Source: a bacterium
GTDB lineage: Bacteria > ARS69
Length of the DNA: 64,000 nucleotides
NCBI GenBank assembly: GCA_025774805.1
Contig: JALGZR010000008.1
Coordinates: 1-64,000, forward strand
Reading direction: 5' to 3'
In this document: positions 8,041-16,400 of the stretch, piece by piece
Position numbering within the stretch: the stretch's first letter is position 1
Layout: each line of letters starts with the position of its first letter
Made by a program: the position numbers and the translations under genes
Notes under the pieces: generated by a model
The model's input: the letters and a program-made list of their open reading frames with translations, nothing else
Databases searched by the model: none
Told to the model about the DNA's origin: nothing

Positions 8041-9705
8041 ATGAAGAGAGCGGCGAAACCCGGGTCAACCGACACGCGAGTCACCTTTTCGAATCGAGAC
8101 CTCACGGGCGACGGGGAGACGGCCCGCCGAACCGCGGCGATTCTCTCGACGCTCGATCGGGACGAGGCGATCCGACGTATCTGGCAACGGGACGCCACCG
8201 TCTGGCGCGATGACCCGACCGAGATCGACAACCGCCTCGGCTGGCTCACCGTCGTCGATAAGATGCGGCCCGAGCTGTCCGGGATTCGGGATTTCGCGGA
8301 CGGTCTCACGCGGAATCGCGTGGAGGACGTGATTCTGCTGGGAATGGGCGGGTCGTCGCTCGCACCCGAGGTGTTGCGTCGAACGTTCGGATCCGCCCCG
8401 GGACGTCCGCGCCTCCACGTTCTCGACAGCACTTCACCGGCGTGGATTCGACGGGTGAGCGAAAGGGTCGATCCCGAGCTCCTCCACGTTCTCGTGGCGA
8501 GCAAGTCGGGAACGACCGTCGAGGTCCAGACCCTCCACGCTCACTTCGACGAGCTCGTCCGCCGCGCCGGCCTCGAACGCGGGCCCCGCTTCAGCGCGAT
8601 CACCGATCCCGGGACGGCGCTCGCGGATCTCGCGGGGGACCGCGGATTCGCCCGCTGCTTCGAGAATCCTCCCGACATCGGCGGGCGGTACAGCGCGCTC
8701 TCTCTCTTCGGGCTCGTGCCGGCCGCCATCCTGGGCCTCGACCTCGAGGCGTTCCTGGAGCGGGCGGGTCGCATGGCGACGGCGTGCGGCGGCGACGTCG
8801 CCCCGGCCGAGAACCCAGGCGCGGTGCTCGGTGCCCTGCTCGGGGCGTGCGCCCTCGCCGGTCGGGACAAGCTCTCGCTGCTTCTTTCGCCCTCGATCGC
8901 GTCCTTCGGGCTGTGGGTGGAGCAGCTCGTCGCGGAGAGCATCGGGAAGGACGGAACCGGAATTGTCCCGGTGGTCGGCGAGACGATCGAGGATCCGGCC
9001 CGGCCGGGCGACGACCGCGTCTTCGTGACGGTCCGCGTCGCGGAGGACGAGCCCGGACCGACGCGCCTCGGTCCCGAACTCGCGGCCCGGGGCCATCCGG
9101 TCTACGCGATCGACCTGACCGACCCGCTCGATCTCGGGGCCGAGATGTTTCGTTGGGAGATGGCCACTGCGGTCGCCGGGCATGTTCTCGGGGTCCATCC
9201 GTTCGACCAGCCGGACGTCCAGTCGACGAAGGCACGCACCGAGGAGTTCCTGGCCGGCCTCCCGGCGGCGGGGGAGCGACCCGATCCGGCGGCCGGCGAC
9301 GCGAGCGCGATTCGGAGCGCCCTTCGCCCCGGAACCTACGTCGCGCTGATGGTCTTCGGCGACCCCGACGCGGGGCTCGAGGTCGCTCTCGACTCGCTGC
9401 GCCGGTCGCTGCTCGCGCGCTTCGGAGTCGCGACGACGCTCGGGATCGGCCCGCGCTTCCTCCACTCCACCGGACAGCTCCACAAGGGGGGAGGGGAGGG
9501 GGGCGTCTTTCTCCAGATGGTGCTGGAGGAGGAGCCGCTTCCGATTCCCGACCGTCCCTACGGCTTCCGCGAGCTGCTGAGGGCCCAGGCCGACGGGGAT
9601 CTCGCCGCGATCCGCGCGGCGGGGAGACGGATTCTCCGGGTCCCGCCCGTCCCCGATCCGGTGGCCGCGATCCGCTCTCTCACCGCGGAGCTCACCGGCC
9701 CATGA
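8041..9705 (+). CDS. pgi: Glucose-6-phosphate isomerase (Pgi, of the transaldolase-Pgi type)
   Basis: A 554-residue cytosolic enzyme interconverting glucose-6-P and fructose-6-P. The ATG at 8041 is preceded by GAGGAAGGAAG about 11 bases upstream. An alternative GTG at 7990 adds 17 unconserved residues. SIS-domain sugar-phosphate motifs are GMGGSSLAPEV (about 102), ASKSGTTVEVQT (about 152) and the second-domain motif HSTGQLHKGG (about 474) with the catalytic Lys/His region. The sequence resembles the Pgi half of Tal-Pgi fusion proteins more than E. coli Pgi; no transaldolase is attached here. Its TGA overlaps the ATG of glk by four bases, giving a glucose-to-fructose-6-P pair. Confidence 0.9.
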   Translation: MKRAAKPGSTDTRVTFSNRDLTGDGETARRTAAILSTLDRDEAIRRIWQRDATVWRDDPTEIDNRLGWLTVVDKMRPELSGIRDFADGLTRNRVEDVILLGMGGSSLAPEVLRRTFGSAPGRPRLHVLDSTSPAWIRRVSERVDPELLHVLVASKSGTTVEVQTLHAHFDELVRRAGLERGPRFSAITDPGTALADLAGDRGFARCFENPPDIGGRYSALSLFGLVPAAILGLDLEAFLERAGRMATACGGDVAPAENPGAVLGALLGACALAGRDKLSLLLSPSIASFGLWVEQLVAESIGKDGTGIVPVVGETIEDPARPGDDRVFVTVRVAEDEPGPTRLGPELAARGHPVYAIDLTDPLDLGAEMFRWEMATAVAGHVLGVHPFDQPDVQSTKARTEEFLAGLPAAGERPDPAAGDASAIRSALRPGTYVALMVFGDPDAGLEVALDSLRRSLLARFGVATTLGIGPRFLHSTGQLHKGGGEGGVFLQMVLEEEPLPIPDRPYGFRELLRAQADGDLAAIRAAGRRILRVPPVPDPVAAIRSLTAELTGP

Positions 9706-10706
9706 TCCTCGCAGGCGACGTCGGCGGAACGAAGATCCATCTCGCCCTCTTCGAGGCCGGGCAAGGTGCGCCGGAAATGACCGTCGAGACGATGCGCGCG
9801 ACGGCGGACGTGTCCGATCCCGTCGCCCTGATGCGGGACTTCACGCAGGAGACGGGGGTCGTCCCGGAGGCCGTCGCCCTCGGGGTGGCGGGTCCCGTGA
9901 TCGCCGGCCGCATCGACGGCACGAACCTCCCGTGGTCTCTCGACGAGACGGCGATCGCGCGGGCGTTCCGCGGCGCGGACGTCCACCTGATGAACGACGT
10001 CATTGCCAGCGCCCACGGTCTCGACGACCTTCCCGCCGACGCCCTGCGGACGATCCAAGCCGGGGCGGAGTCCCCCGGAGCGAATCGCGCGATCGTGTCG
10101 CCCGGCACCGGACTCGGAGAGTGCCTTCTCGTCGGAAGGGGGAAGGCGCTCGTCGCGGTGGGAACGGAGGGAGGCCACGCCGACTTCGCCCCGACCACCG
10201 AGGAGCAGATCGAGCTCTGGCGGACGCTGCACCGCCGGTTCGGTCGCGTGAGCGTGGAGCACGTCGTGTCCGGACCGGGGATCGCGCACGTGTACGAGTG
10301 GCTGCGCGGCAGCGGACGGTTCGCGGGGGAATCGGAGAGCCTTCTCTCCCCCGATGACACCGAGGGGCCGGCCCGCATCAGCGAGGCGGCCCTGAAGGGG
10401 ACGTCGCCTCTCTGCCGCGAGACCCTGCGGGTGTGGATCGCCGCGTTCGGAGCCGAGGCGGGAAACGCCGCGCTGCGCGCGGTGGCCCTGGGCGGGGTCT
10501 TCCTGGGCGGGGGCATTCCTCCGAGGATCGAGCCCCTGCTCCTGGAGGCGGGCTTCCTCGAGGCGTTCGGCGCGAAGGACCCCTTCCGCGAGCTTCTGGG
10601 GAAGATCCCCGTCCACGTGGTGCGCGAGCCGGAGACGTGCCTGCGCGGGGCGGCCCGCTACGCCGCCGATCGCCTTGCCGGAATCACGAAGATCCGGGAT
10701 CCGTAG
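9702..10706 (+). CDS. glk: Glucokinase (Glk family)
   Basis: A 334-residue kinase phosphorylating glucose to glucose-6-P with ATP. The phosphate loop is GDVGGTKIHLALF (residues 5-17). The sugar/catalytic region is GTNLPWSL and LMNDVIASAHG, with the base Asp near 98. SPGTGLGECLL (about 134) and the glucose-binding TEGGHADFAP (about 157) follow. This is the bacterial Glk family rather than ROK, since the ROK Cys motif is absent. It is coupled to pgi by an ATGA overlap. Its last 49 bases are overlapped by the end of the convergent GH13 gene. Confidence 0.93.
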   Translation: MILAGDVGGTKIHLALFEAGQGAPEMTVETMRATADVSDPVALMRDFTQETGVVPEAVALGVAGPVIAGRIDGTNLPWSLDETAIARAFRGADVHLMNDVIASAHGLDDLPADALRTIQAGAESPGANRAIVSPGTGLGECLLVGRGKALVAVGTEGGHADFAPTTEEQIELWRTLHRRFGRVSVEHVVSGPGIAHVYEWLRGSGRFAGESESLLSPDDTEGPARISEAALKGTSPLCRETLRVWIAAFGAEAGNAALRAVALGGVFLGGGIPPRIEPLLLEAGFLEAFGAKDPFRELLGKIPVHVVREPETCLRGAARYAADRLAGITKIRDP

Positions 10707-12217
10707 CGCTCAACTTCCACAATAAGGCCATCTTCCGTCACTTCGTGAAGATCTTGGTCGAGGTGACGCCCCGACAGCTCGTCGCGGATCGTCAGCGTTC
10801 CCGGATCCCGGGATCGATCGCCCCGCGTCTCCCGGGAGCCCGCCGAGCGGAGGACGTCCGGGAGAGGGACCCGACCTTTGGCGACCGTCTCTCCGAGGTT
10901 CGCGACGGCCAATCGGATCTCCTCCGAGTCCCTCCAGACGCTGCCCAGGAGACCGCTCGCTTCGCCCGGGGGATCGGCGTCCCGGATCTCCAGCGGAGAC
11001 CAGTGCCCGCGATGGAACACCGGCGCGGTGAGCGCCTCGAAGAGCCGCTCGTAGAACGCGAGGCTCGCCTCGTCCACCGGCTCGACGGGGGCCCGGGCGA
11101 GTTGGACCGGGACGTGGATGCGACGCCCCGATTCCTGCCCCTCCTGGAAGAACCGGGCACCGGGGAGAGTCGCCGCGAGGACGGCGGCCGCCCGCGATCG
11201 TTCGGCCCCGAGCACCTCCATCGCCCGGGGCTCGTCGTGGTTCTCGAGGAAGCGGAGCCGGTGCTCGTGCCGCTCCCGCGGCTCCCCGACCCGGGCCCGG
11301 AGCCCATCGAGATCGCCGGCGATGATCTTGTCGGTGAAGTCCTTGTCGTAGGCGAAGTCGAAGCCGGCCGCGACGAGCCGCTCCTCGAGTCCCCAATAGA
11401 CCTCCGCGATCAGCACGATGTCGGGGTGTTCCCGGCGGAGCTCCGGAATCGCGGTCGACCAGAAGTCGCCGGCGTCATCTCCCGCCCCGCCTCCTCGCTC
11501 GCCCCAGGTCTTTCGGAAGATGTCCGGGAGAACGAGCATCGCGACGTCGCAGCGCAGCCCGTCGCAGCGCGACGCGAGATCCCGGAAAAGCTCACTCATG
11601 GCGCGCCGTGCCTCGGTGCTTCGGTAGTCCACCTGGCACGTGTCCGACCAGCCGGGGAAGTGCGGGTCGCGGCCGTGGGCGAGGACCCGGAACTCTCCGC
11701 CCGGCGTCGGGTGCGCGTACCAATTCTCCGGCTCCCGTGCGAGGTCGCGCGCACTGCCCTGCACGAGAAGCTCCGGCCGCTCGTCCCGCCAGCGGTGATC
11801 GCGAGCGAGGTGGTTGGGCACGAAATCCAGGATCAGACCCAGCTCCCGCTCGTGCATTCTCTCGCGGAGCCGGGCCAGTTCCTCGAGTCCCCCGAGGGCG
11901 GGCGGCGGCTCGTAGGAGCGGATCGAGAAGGGGGAGCCCTCAACGTCCGTCGGGTCCCAGTCGGGAAGGACCTTCTCGTACGCGGCCAGGAGGCCCGGGC
12001 TCCGGAGCGCCTCGGCCCGGCCGGCGGGTCCCGTCGACCAGACCCCCATCAACCAGATCCCGTGGAACCCTCGCCGGCGGATCGTATCGAGCGGCTCGTC
12101 GGGCACGTCGGCCAGGGTCACCGGCCTCCCCTCGGCCGTGCTCAGGGCGCTCAGCCAGGGGCGGACGGGAATCTCGAGGAGGAGCGGATGGGAGCTGCGG
12201 CGCAGTGGATTGGCCAA
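10658..12217 (-). CDS. Alpha-amylase-family glycoside hydrolase (GH13)
   Basis: About 519 residues. All four GH13 regions are present: DFVPNH (131-136), GLRCDVA with nucleophile Asp 224, IAEVYW with acid/base Glu 272, and ENHDEP with the transition-state Asp 328. No signal peptide is seen, so it probably acts on maltodextrins or glycogen-like glucans in the cytoplasm, feeding glk and pgi next door. The start is set at TTG 12217, with GAGGT five bases upstream. The frame is open further upstream but runs into the divergent HTH gene and offers no ATG or GTG until inside it. The 3' end overlaps glk by 49 bases on the opposite strand. Exact substrate (amylase, maltogenic, trehalose-related) is not clear. 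Confidence 0.87.
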   Translation of the reverse strand: MANPLRRSSHPLLLEIPVRPWLSALSTAEGRPVTLADVPDEPLDTIRRRGFHGIWLMGVWSTGPAGRAEALRSPGLLAAYEKVLPDWDPTDVEGSPFSIRSYEPPPALGGLEELARLRERMHERELGLILDFVPNHLARDHRWRDERPELLVQGSARDLAREPENWYAHPTPGGEFRVLAHGRDPHFPGWSDTCQVDYRSTEARRAMSELFRDLASRCDGLRCDVAMLVLPDIFRKTWGERGGGAGDDAGDFWSTAIPELRREHPDIVLIAEVYWGLEERLVAAGFDFAYDKDFTDKIIAGDLDGLRARVGEPRERHEHRLRFLENHDEPRAMEVLGAERSRAAAVLAATLPGARFFQEGQESGRRIHVPVQLARAPVEPVDEASLAFYERLFEALTAPVFHRGHWSPLEIRDADPPGEASGLLGSVWRDSEEIRLAVANLGETVAKGRVPLPDVLRSAGSRETRGDRSRDPGTLTIRDELSGRHLDQDLHEVTEDGLIVEVERYGSRIFVIPARRSAA

Positions 12218-12334
12218 CTCGACCTCGGGAGGAGAAACCTGTCGGAACGCGGCCCGGGGGCCCCCGGGGGGTGCTCGAGCCCTTCCGGTCCGCGGGATCG
12301 ACCCCGGAGGGGCGTCCCGAGGGAGAGTTGTATC

Positions 12335-12348
12335 ACCCGTTATCGGGT
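12335..12348. promoter_or_regulatory. Palindrome in the GH13/HTH divergent promoter region (candidate operator)
   Basis: ACCCG-TTAT-CGGGT is a perfect inverted repeat with 5-base arms, 62 bases upstream of the HTH gene start and 118 bases upstream of the GH13 start. The position suits autoregulation and control of the glycosidase by the neighbouring HTH protein. That link is inference. Confidence 0.35.
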
Positions 12349-12410
12349 CTGGCGATCGACAATGAGGGGAAGTATTCTGTGGAGGTCCGTTCGGTGGACG
12401 GGGGGGTCGC

Positions 12411-13043
12411 ATGCCGCTCGAAACCGCGGGAGCCGTGCTGCTGGTGGAGGTTCGCGTCGCGCCGCGCACGCGGCTGGCCGACCCCGGCGCGATCGACGAG
12501 CGCCTCGCGGAAGCTCGGGTCCTCCTGGAAAACGCGGCCGAGAACGGGGAGTGGACCCGAGCCTCGGGTCCCGGTGTCTCGGGCACGCTGGTTCTCGCCG
12601 ATCCGGCCGAGGCCTTTCCTCTCCTTCACCGGGTCCGGACGGAGCTCCGATCCGATCCGGGCCGCCCGGCCGTCGCCGTCGCATCGGGGATCGGGCGCGG
12701 CGACGAGATGGAGGCGTCCCGCCTGGCGGGGCAGGCCTTTCGTTCGCTCGCCCGGAAGCGCGATCTGTTTACCCGGGCGCTGACTTCCGATCCGGACACG
12801 AACACGGTTCTCGGCGCGCTCTGCCGCACCCTGGACTCCCTGCACTCGGGATGGACCCGCGCCCAGTGGCAGGCCGTTCACCGACGGGACCGGGGCAGGA
12901 CGTTGCAGGAGATCGGTCAGGAGCTCGGGATCGCCTACCAGAACGTGAGCAAGCGCCTGATCGCGGCGCGGTACTCCCTCTACGGGGAAGTGCTGGACGC
13001 GGCGAGCCTCGTCTTTTCGAAGGCCCCCCCCTCGACTCCCTGA
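12411..13043 (+). CDS. SatD-like protein with C-terminal helix-turn-helix
   Basis: A 210-residue protein. The C-terminal part (about 160-200) contains RTLQEIGQELGIAYQNVSK, a helix-turn-helix of the sigma-region-4/MarR-like kind (T-x-x-E-I-G-x-x-L-G-I-x-x-x-x-V-S-K). The N-terminal 150 residues resemble the SatD-type fold only loosely: a VAVASGIGRGDEMEASRLAG segment and a final AF-x-x-L-A. The match is by pattern, so the family name is tentative. It is divergent from the GH13 gene with a palindrome between them, so a local transcription regulator is likely. ATG 12411 has only a weak ribosome site (GGGGGG). Confidence 0.5.
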   Translation: MPLETAGAVLLVEVRVAPRTRLADPGAIDERLAEARVLLENAAENGEWTRASGPGVSGTLVLADPAEAFPLLHRVRTELRSDPGRPAVAVASGIGRGDEMEASRLAGQAFRSLARKRDLFTRALTSDPDTNTVLGALCRTLDSLHSGWTRAQWQAVHRRDRGRTLQEIGQELGIAYQNVSKRLIAARYSLYGEVLDAASLVFSKAPPSTP

Positions 13044-13196
13044 GACCGCCACCCGGGCAACAACTCGTTCAACGACGCGAGGACCTACTTCCGGATCGAT
13101 CGGAACCGGCGATACGTGCAATCGCTCGGGTGCACCGGCGCGACCGGGATTTGGGAGGGTCCGATCGCAAAAAGAGATCGTCCCCTCTCAATCTGC

Positions 13197-13226
13197 AATG
13201 GCCGGCGGGCGCTCGCTCCGGCCATT
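13197..13226 (+). terminator. Hairpin downstream of the HTH gene
   Basis: A 9-base perfect stem AATGGCCGG/CCGGCCATT with a 12-base loop, followed by CCTTTGCC. It lies about 150 bases after the HTH stop. A second smaller hairpin (CCTCGG-TTGA-CCGAGG, 13232-13247) follows at once. It could terminate the HTH transcript, but the T-run is weak. Confidence 0.45.
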
Positions 13227-13284
13227 CCTTTGCCTCGGTTGACCGAGGGGCGGACAATTCCGCCACTGGTCCGCTTCTTCTGCC

Positions 13285-13301
13285 TTGGCACGCGGCCTGC
13301 A
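13285..13301 (+). promoter_or_regulatory. Candidate sigma-54 (-24/-12) promoter
   Basis: TTGGCACGCGGCCTGCA matches the sigma-54 consensus YTGGCACGrNNNTTGCW. The GG and GC dinucleotides have the required 10-base spacing, and there is one mismatch in the -12 box. No open reading frame with a plausible start follows on this strand; only hairpin-rich sequence up to a strong stem-loop at 13548-13574. No rpoN or bEBP gene is in the window to support its use. Confidence 0.4.
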
Positions 13302-13575
13302 AGTCCCTCGGCCCGGCCGGAGGCGGAGGGCCGGGCAGGCTTTTCCTCAAGGAAAGAGGCGCTTGGTTGCGTGAAAGTCGCTGCCCCATCGCGCCGCCTA
13401 CGACCTGACGTCGCACCTGCCTCGGCAGGGATTCGTCAAGAGAGCGGCCCCCTGCGATGGGCGTGATTCGCGGGCGCCCACTTGATCCGACTCAAGATTG
13501 CGTCTGGTGACCCGCGCACGCCATCAAGGTGGGGGGCCGTAGCCGACGGAGGGGGACGCGCAGCGTCCCCCTCCT
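13302..13575 (+). ncRNA. Candidate structured noncoding RNA between a sigma-54-like promoter and a 12-bp stem-loop
   Basis: This belongs to the 585-bp gene-free region 13044-13628. Visible helices in order: GCCCGGCC/GGCCGGGC (about 13312-13338), TTTCC-TCAA-GGAAA (about 13341-13354), CCTGCC-TC-GGCAGG (about 13418-13431), and the terminal 12-bp stem. Both strands lack coding signal. None of the common RNA families (RNase P, tmRNA, SRP, 6S) could be recognised from its landmark motifs. The transcript itself is inferred from the promoter match and the terminal hairpin, not seen. Confidence 0.3.
13548..13574. terminator. Strong 12-bp stem-loop
   Basis: GGAGGGGGACGC pairs perfectly with GCGTCCCCCTCC around a 3-base loop (GCA). 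TCCTCTTGG follows on the plus strand. Its strength and place between the noncoding region and the convergent M28 gene suggest a bidirectional terminator. A uridine tract is lacking. Confidence 0.55.
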
Positions 13576-13601
13576 CCTCTTGGTGCGCCGAACCGCCGCC
13601 C

Positions 13602-13631
13602 CGCGACGAGCCTGGTGAGAAATGCGGGCTA
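13602..13631 (-). repeat. Stop-codon-linked dispersed repeat, copy B
   Basis: Thirty bases identical to copy A. On the minus strand it reads TAGCCCGCATTTCTCACC then AGGCTCGTCGCG, and the TAG is the stop codon of the M28 peptidase gene. Confidence 0.85.
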
Positions 13632-15731
13632 GCGGAGCCGGATCGACTTTCGCACCGCGTGACGGCCGTCCGCCTCCAACCGGAAGAAATACACGCCTGC
13701 CGCAGCGGGGCGCCCGAAGTCGTCCCGCCCGCGCCATCGGACCTCGTGGGAGCCGGGGTCGAGGGACCCGTCGAGGAGGGTTCTCACCCGCCTCCCGGCG
13801 GCCGAGTAGACGTTCAGCCGGACCTCGGCCTTCTCCTCGAGCCGGAATCGGATCCGGGTGGAAGGCAGGAAGGGATTGGGCCGGGGCGCTTCGAGATGGA
13901 GTCCGCCCCCGGTCGCGAGCGCGGGGCCCCGGGCGATCGAGGTGGCCTCCGTGGTGTCCGGGCGGGCGAGGGTCGAGATGGTCGGCAGGGCGATCCGCGT
14001 CACGTTGGCCAGGAGGGCCATGTCGAGCAGGCCGAGCGTATCTCCCACGGTGTGGATCTGTGGGGGGAATGGATTCCAGGACTCGATTCCGCAGATCGCT
14101 TCGAACCCGTGGTCCCAGAAGGAGGAGTGATCGCTCCACCGGCAGGACGGGCAGTGCAGGTGGGCGACGGGCAGTCCGGGGGCGTAGGTGGCCGCCAGGG
14201 AGGCGGCGAGGTCGCCGAGCCAGGCCGAATCGTCGTTCGACGCGATCCGCATCTCGTTGTCGTTCCACCCCACGCAGTCGAGGTTGAAGACCGCCACGAT
14301 CGAGTCGCCGCGCTCCTCCGCTCGGGCGGCGTACGCCTCGCTTCCGAAGAGTCCCTGCTCCTCCGCCGTGAAGCAGACGAATCGAATCGTCCGCTCGTGG
14401 GGCACGTCCGCCATCCGCCGCGCGGTCTCCACGATGACCCCGATCCCGGAGCCGTTGTCCTCGGCGCCCGGAGCCAGGAGCTCCGGGTGGGGGATGTTCG
14501 CGTAGGAGTCGTAGTGCCCGACGAGAAGAACCTCCTCGCCCGGGTTCCTCGTACCCGGTCGTACGGCGGTCACGTTCTGCCACCCGGCGAGAACCGTGTC
14601 GCGGCGGTGCTCCCAGCTCGCCCCCCCGTCCGAGGTCCGCGCGAAGAACCCGGCCACTCCCACGGCCCACACCTCGGATGGACTCCGGGATCGGACGCCG
14701 TGGACGGTGGTGCCGCCCGCAGGAGGGTCCTGCGGGGTCCAGGTCTCCCCGCCATCGGTCGTCGCGAGGATCGTCGAGTAGTCACCGACGATCCAGCCCT
14801 CCGCCGCGGTCGCGAAGGAGACTCCCCTCAGGGACTCCGTCGTACCGCTCGGCTCGGCCGTCCACGTGACACCGCCGTCCGCCGTCGCGCGAATCGTGCC
14901 CTCGGCCCCGACCGCCCAGCCGGCGGTCCCCACGAACTCGACGCGGGCGAAGGTCTGCGCCGCGCCACTCGCGACGGGGGCCCACGTGGCACCGCCATCG
15001 GACGTTCTCAGAATGAGACCGGTCTCGCCAACCGCGACCGCCGTCTGCTCGTCGAGCGCCGCGACGTCGTACAGGAACGAGAGCGTACCGCTCGCTTGAG
15101 CATTCCACGACGCGCCACCGTCCGTGGTTCGGAGGATCACCCCTTCCTTGCCGACGACCCATCCGACGCCCCCGGAGAGGATGTCCACGCCGTTCAGGCG
15201 CTTCGAGGCCGGGTTGGACCGGATCGTCCAGCTCACGCCCGAGTCGTCCGATGTCGCGATCACTCCCAGGTTCCCGACGACCACCCAGTCGCTTCCGGCC
15301 ACGGGATCGATGTCATGGAGGCCGGAGTCGACGCTCTCGAGGCCCTCGGAGACTGGAATCCACACTTCGCCCTCGACCGACCGCAAGATCATGCCGTCTC
15401 CTCCGACGGCGATGCCGACGCCGGAGGACGCGAACGCAATGGACTTGAGGCTGGCGACGGTGTGGAAGTAGTGGATCTCCACCGTGTACCCGAAGCTCTC
15501 GAACAGGTCGGCGAGGTGCTCGGCGGCCCACCGGTTGCCGTCGCTGTCCGTGTACCGGGAGAGGATGGTCACCGTGCCGGAGTCGACCTCGACCGGGAGA
15601 ATCGCGTCGGGAGGCGTGTGCTTGGACCGCGGGGAATCGGCCGGGGTCGACCCCGCGGACCACGCGACGAGCGCACAGACCACGAGGCCGCCGCGGGCGC
15701 CCCGCCCGAGGCGGCGCGTGGCACAGGGCAT
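13629..15731 (-). CDS. Secreted M28-family peptidase with inserted YCF48/BNR beta-propeller and FlgD-like C-terminal domain
   Basis: A 700-residue exported protein. ATG 15731 is chosen because GGAGAGG precedes it and a signal peptide (GGLVVCALVAWSAGSTPA) follows. An N-terminal M28-like piece (NRWAAEHLADLFESFGY, about 67-82) is followed at about 90-377 by six or more repeats ending T-x-DGGxxW, as in YCF48/BNR propellers. The zinc peptidase core then resumes: GHYDSY (H406, D408), EDNGSG (D425), TAEEQG (E457-458), NLDCVGW (D485) and HTVGDT (H560). The final 90 residues (NPFLPSTRIRFRL, VYSAAGRRV) form a FlgD-Ig/secretion-tail-like domain. All five di-zinc ligand positions are kept, so it is probably an active aminopeptidase-type enzyme outside the cytoplasm. 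Confidence 0.88.
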   Translation of the reverse strand: MPCATRRLGRGARGGLVVCALVAWSAGSTPADSPRSKHTPPDAILPVEVDSGTVTILSRYTDSDGNRWAAEHLADLFESFGYTVEIHYFHTVASLKSIAFASSGVGIAVGGDGMILRSVEGEVWIPVSEGLESVDSGLHDIDPVAGSDWVVVGNLGVIATSDDSGVSWTIRSNPASKRLNGVDILSGGVGWVVGKEGVILRTTDGGASWNAQASGTLSFLYDVAALDEQTAVAVGETGLILRTSDGGATWAPVASGAAQTFARVEFVGTAGWAVGAEGTIRATADGGVTWTAEPSGTTESLRGVSFATAAEGWIVGDYSTILATTDGGETWTPQDPPAGGTTVHGVRSRSPSEVWAVGVAGFFARTSDGGASWEHRRDTVLAGWQNVTAVRPGTRNPGEEVLLVGHYDSYANIPHPELLAPGAEDNGSGIGVIVETARRMADVPHERTIRFVCFTAEEQGLFGSEAYAARAEERGDSIVAVFNLDCVGWNDNEMRIASNDDSAWLGDLAASLAATYAPGLPVAHLHCPSCRWSDHSSFWDHGFEAICGIESWNPFPPQIHTVGDTLGLLDMALLANVTRIALPTISTLARPDTTEATSIARGPALATGGGLHLEAPRPNPFLPSTRIRFRLEEKAEVRLNVYSAAGRRVRTLLDGSLDPGSHEVRWRGRDDFGRPAAAGVYFFRLEADGRHAVRKSIRLR

Positions 15732-16053
15732 GGGATCCTCTCCGGGAGGGGGTGCGAGAACTGCCGGGACGGGGAAGGCCAACACTCTACGGTAGCGGGT
15801 ACGGGGGCAGCCTTCAAGGCCGATGCGACCGTTCCCGGTGATCGCCCCCTCCGATCGCGCGGTCTCCGCCGCAGGAAATCCCGAGGAAAAAGGCCCGTCC
15901 GCGGCCCGGTGGCGCTGCTTCCCTCATCTCCCGGTGGTTGCGGCGATTGACATACTCGCCCGGAACGGGATACATGAGGGATCGGCGGACGGGCTTCTAC
16001 GTCCGAACGCTGCGGTGGATCGGCCGACGGGTCGGGACGAAAGGGGGATACCG
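15732..16053. other. 322-bp intergenic region upstream of the BMC operon
   Basis: It lies between the divergent M28 gene and the first shell gene. The only clear signal is a TTGACA-type promoter at 15947-15974. An open frame continuing upstream of the first BMC-H start has no conservation pattern and is ignored. Confidence 0.6.
15947..15974 (+). promoter_or_regulatory. Candidate sigma-70 promoter of the BMC operon
   Basis: TTGACA (15947-15952) is followed after 16 bases by GATACA (15969-15974). The -35 box is perfect and the -10 is poor (3 of 6). It lies 80 bases before the first shell gene, in a GC-rich setting where such A/T words are rare. Confidence 0.45.
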
Positions 16054-16326
16054 GTGGAAGGCCAGGCGCTGGGGATGATCGAGACCCGGGGCTACGTCGG
16101 GCTCGTGGAAGCGTCGGATGCCATGGTGAAGGCGGCGCGGGTGGAGCTCACGCGCTACGAGCGAATCGGCTCGGGCTACGTGACCACGCTGGTCCGCGGG
16201 GACGTCGGCGCGGTCAAGGCCGCCGTCGCCGCGGGAGAGGCCGCGGCCCAGCGGGTGGGCGAGCTGGTCTCCTCCCACGTCATCCCGAGCCCCCACTCGT
16301 CCCTGGAGCCCATCCTGTTGTCCTGA
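16054..16326 (+). CDS. BMC-H hexameric microcompartment shell protein (first)
   Basis: A 90-residue Pf00936 protein. Start GTG 16054 follows AAAGGGGG and gives the family N-terminus (V)[18 protein letters not shown]; upstream residues in the open frame are not BMC-like. Hallmarks are [19 protein letters not shown], the pore/edge segment [20 protein letters not shown] and the C-terminal HVIPSPH. Six copies form a hexagonal tile of the shell with a central pore (GSG here) for substrate passage. It is the first gene of a nine-gene operon. It is 80 percent or so alike to the second BMC-H over the core, so the pair arose by duplication. Confidence 0.95.
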   Translation: MEGQALGMIETRGYVGLVEASDAMVKAARVELTRYERIGSGYVTTLVRGDVGAVKAAVAAGEAAAQRVGELVSSHVIPSPHSSLEPILLS

Positions 16327-16400
16327 GCCCAGTCCGTGGAGGCGCCCGATCGGGGCGGTTCGAGGGGCGGGAGCGATTCCCGCGATGCGGGAGGTAGAAG

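Larger units (their letters stand above)
13044..13628. other. 585-bp region without a protein gene
   Basis: Between the SatD-like gene and the convergent M28 gene. It holds a terminator-like hairpin (13197-13226), a small hairpin (13232-13247), a sigma-54-like promoter (13285-13301), three further stems, a 12-bp stem-loop (13548-13574) and repeat copy B. Short open frames on both strands have no start with a ribosome site and no recognisable motif. Confidence 0.6.

Noticed and set aside
13330..13440. Words resembling a cobalamin riboswitch (GTGAAAGTC, GCTGCCCC, ACCTGCC)
   Set aside because: The fixed spacing and the core box sequences do not line up, and no B12-related gene follows; treated as chance.
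15823..16053. N-terminal extension of the first BMC-H protein to 167 residues
   Set aside because: The extra 77 residues have no BMC similarity and contain the promoter; GTG 16054 has a ribosome site.
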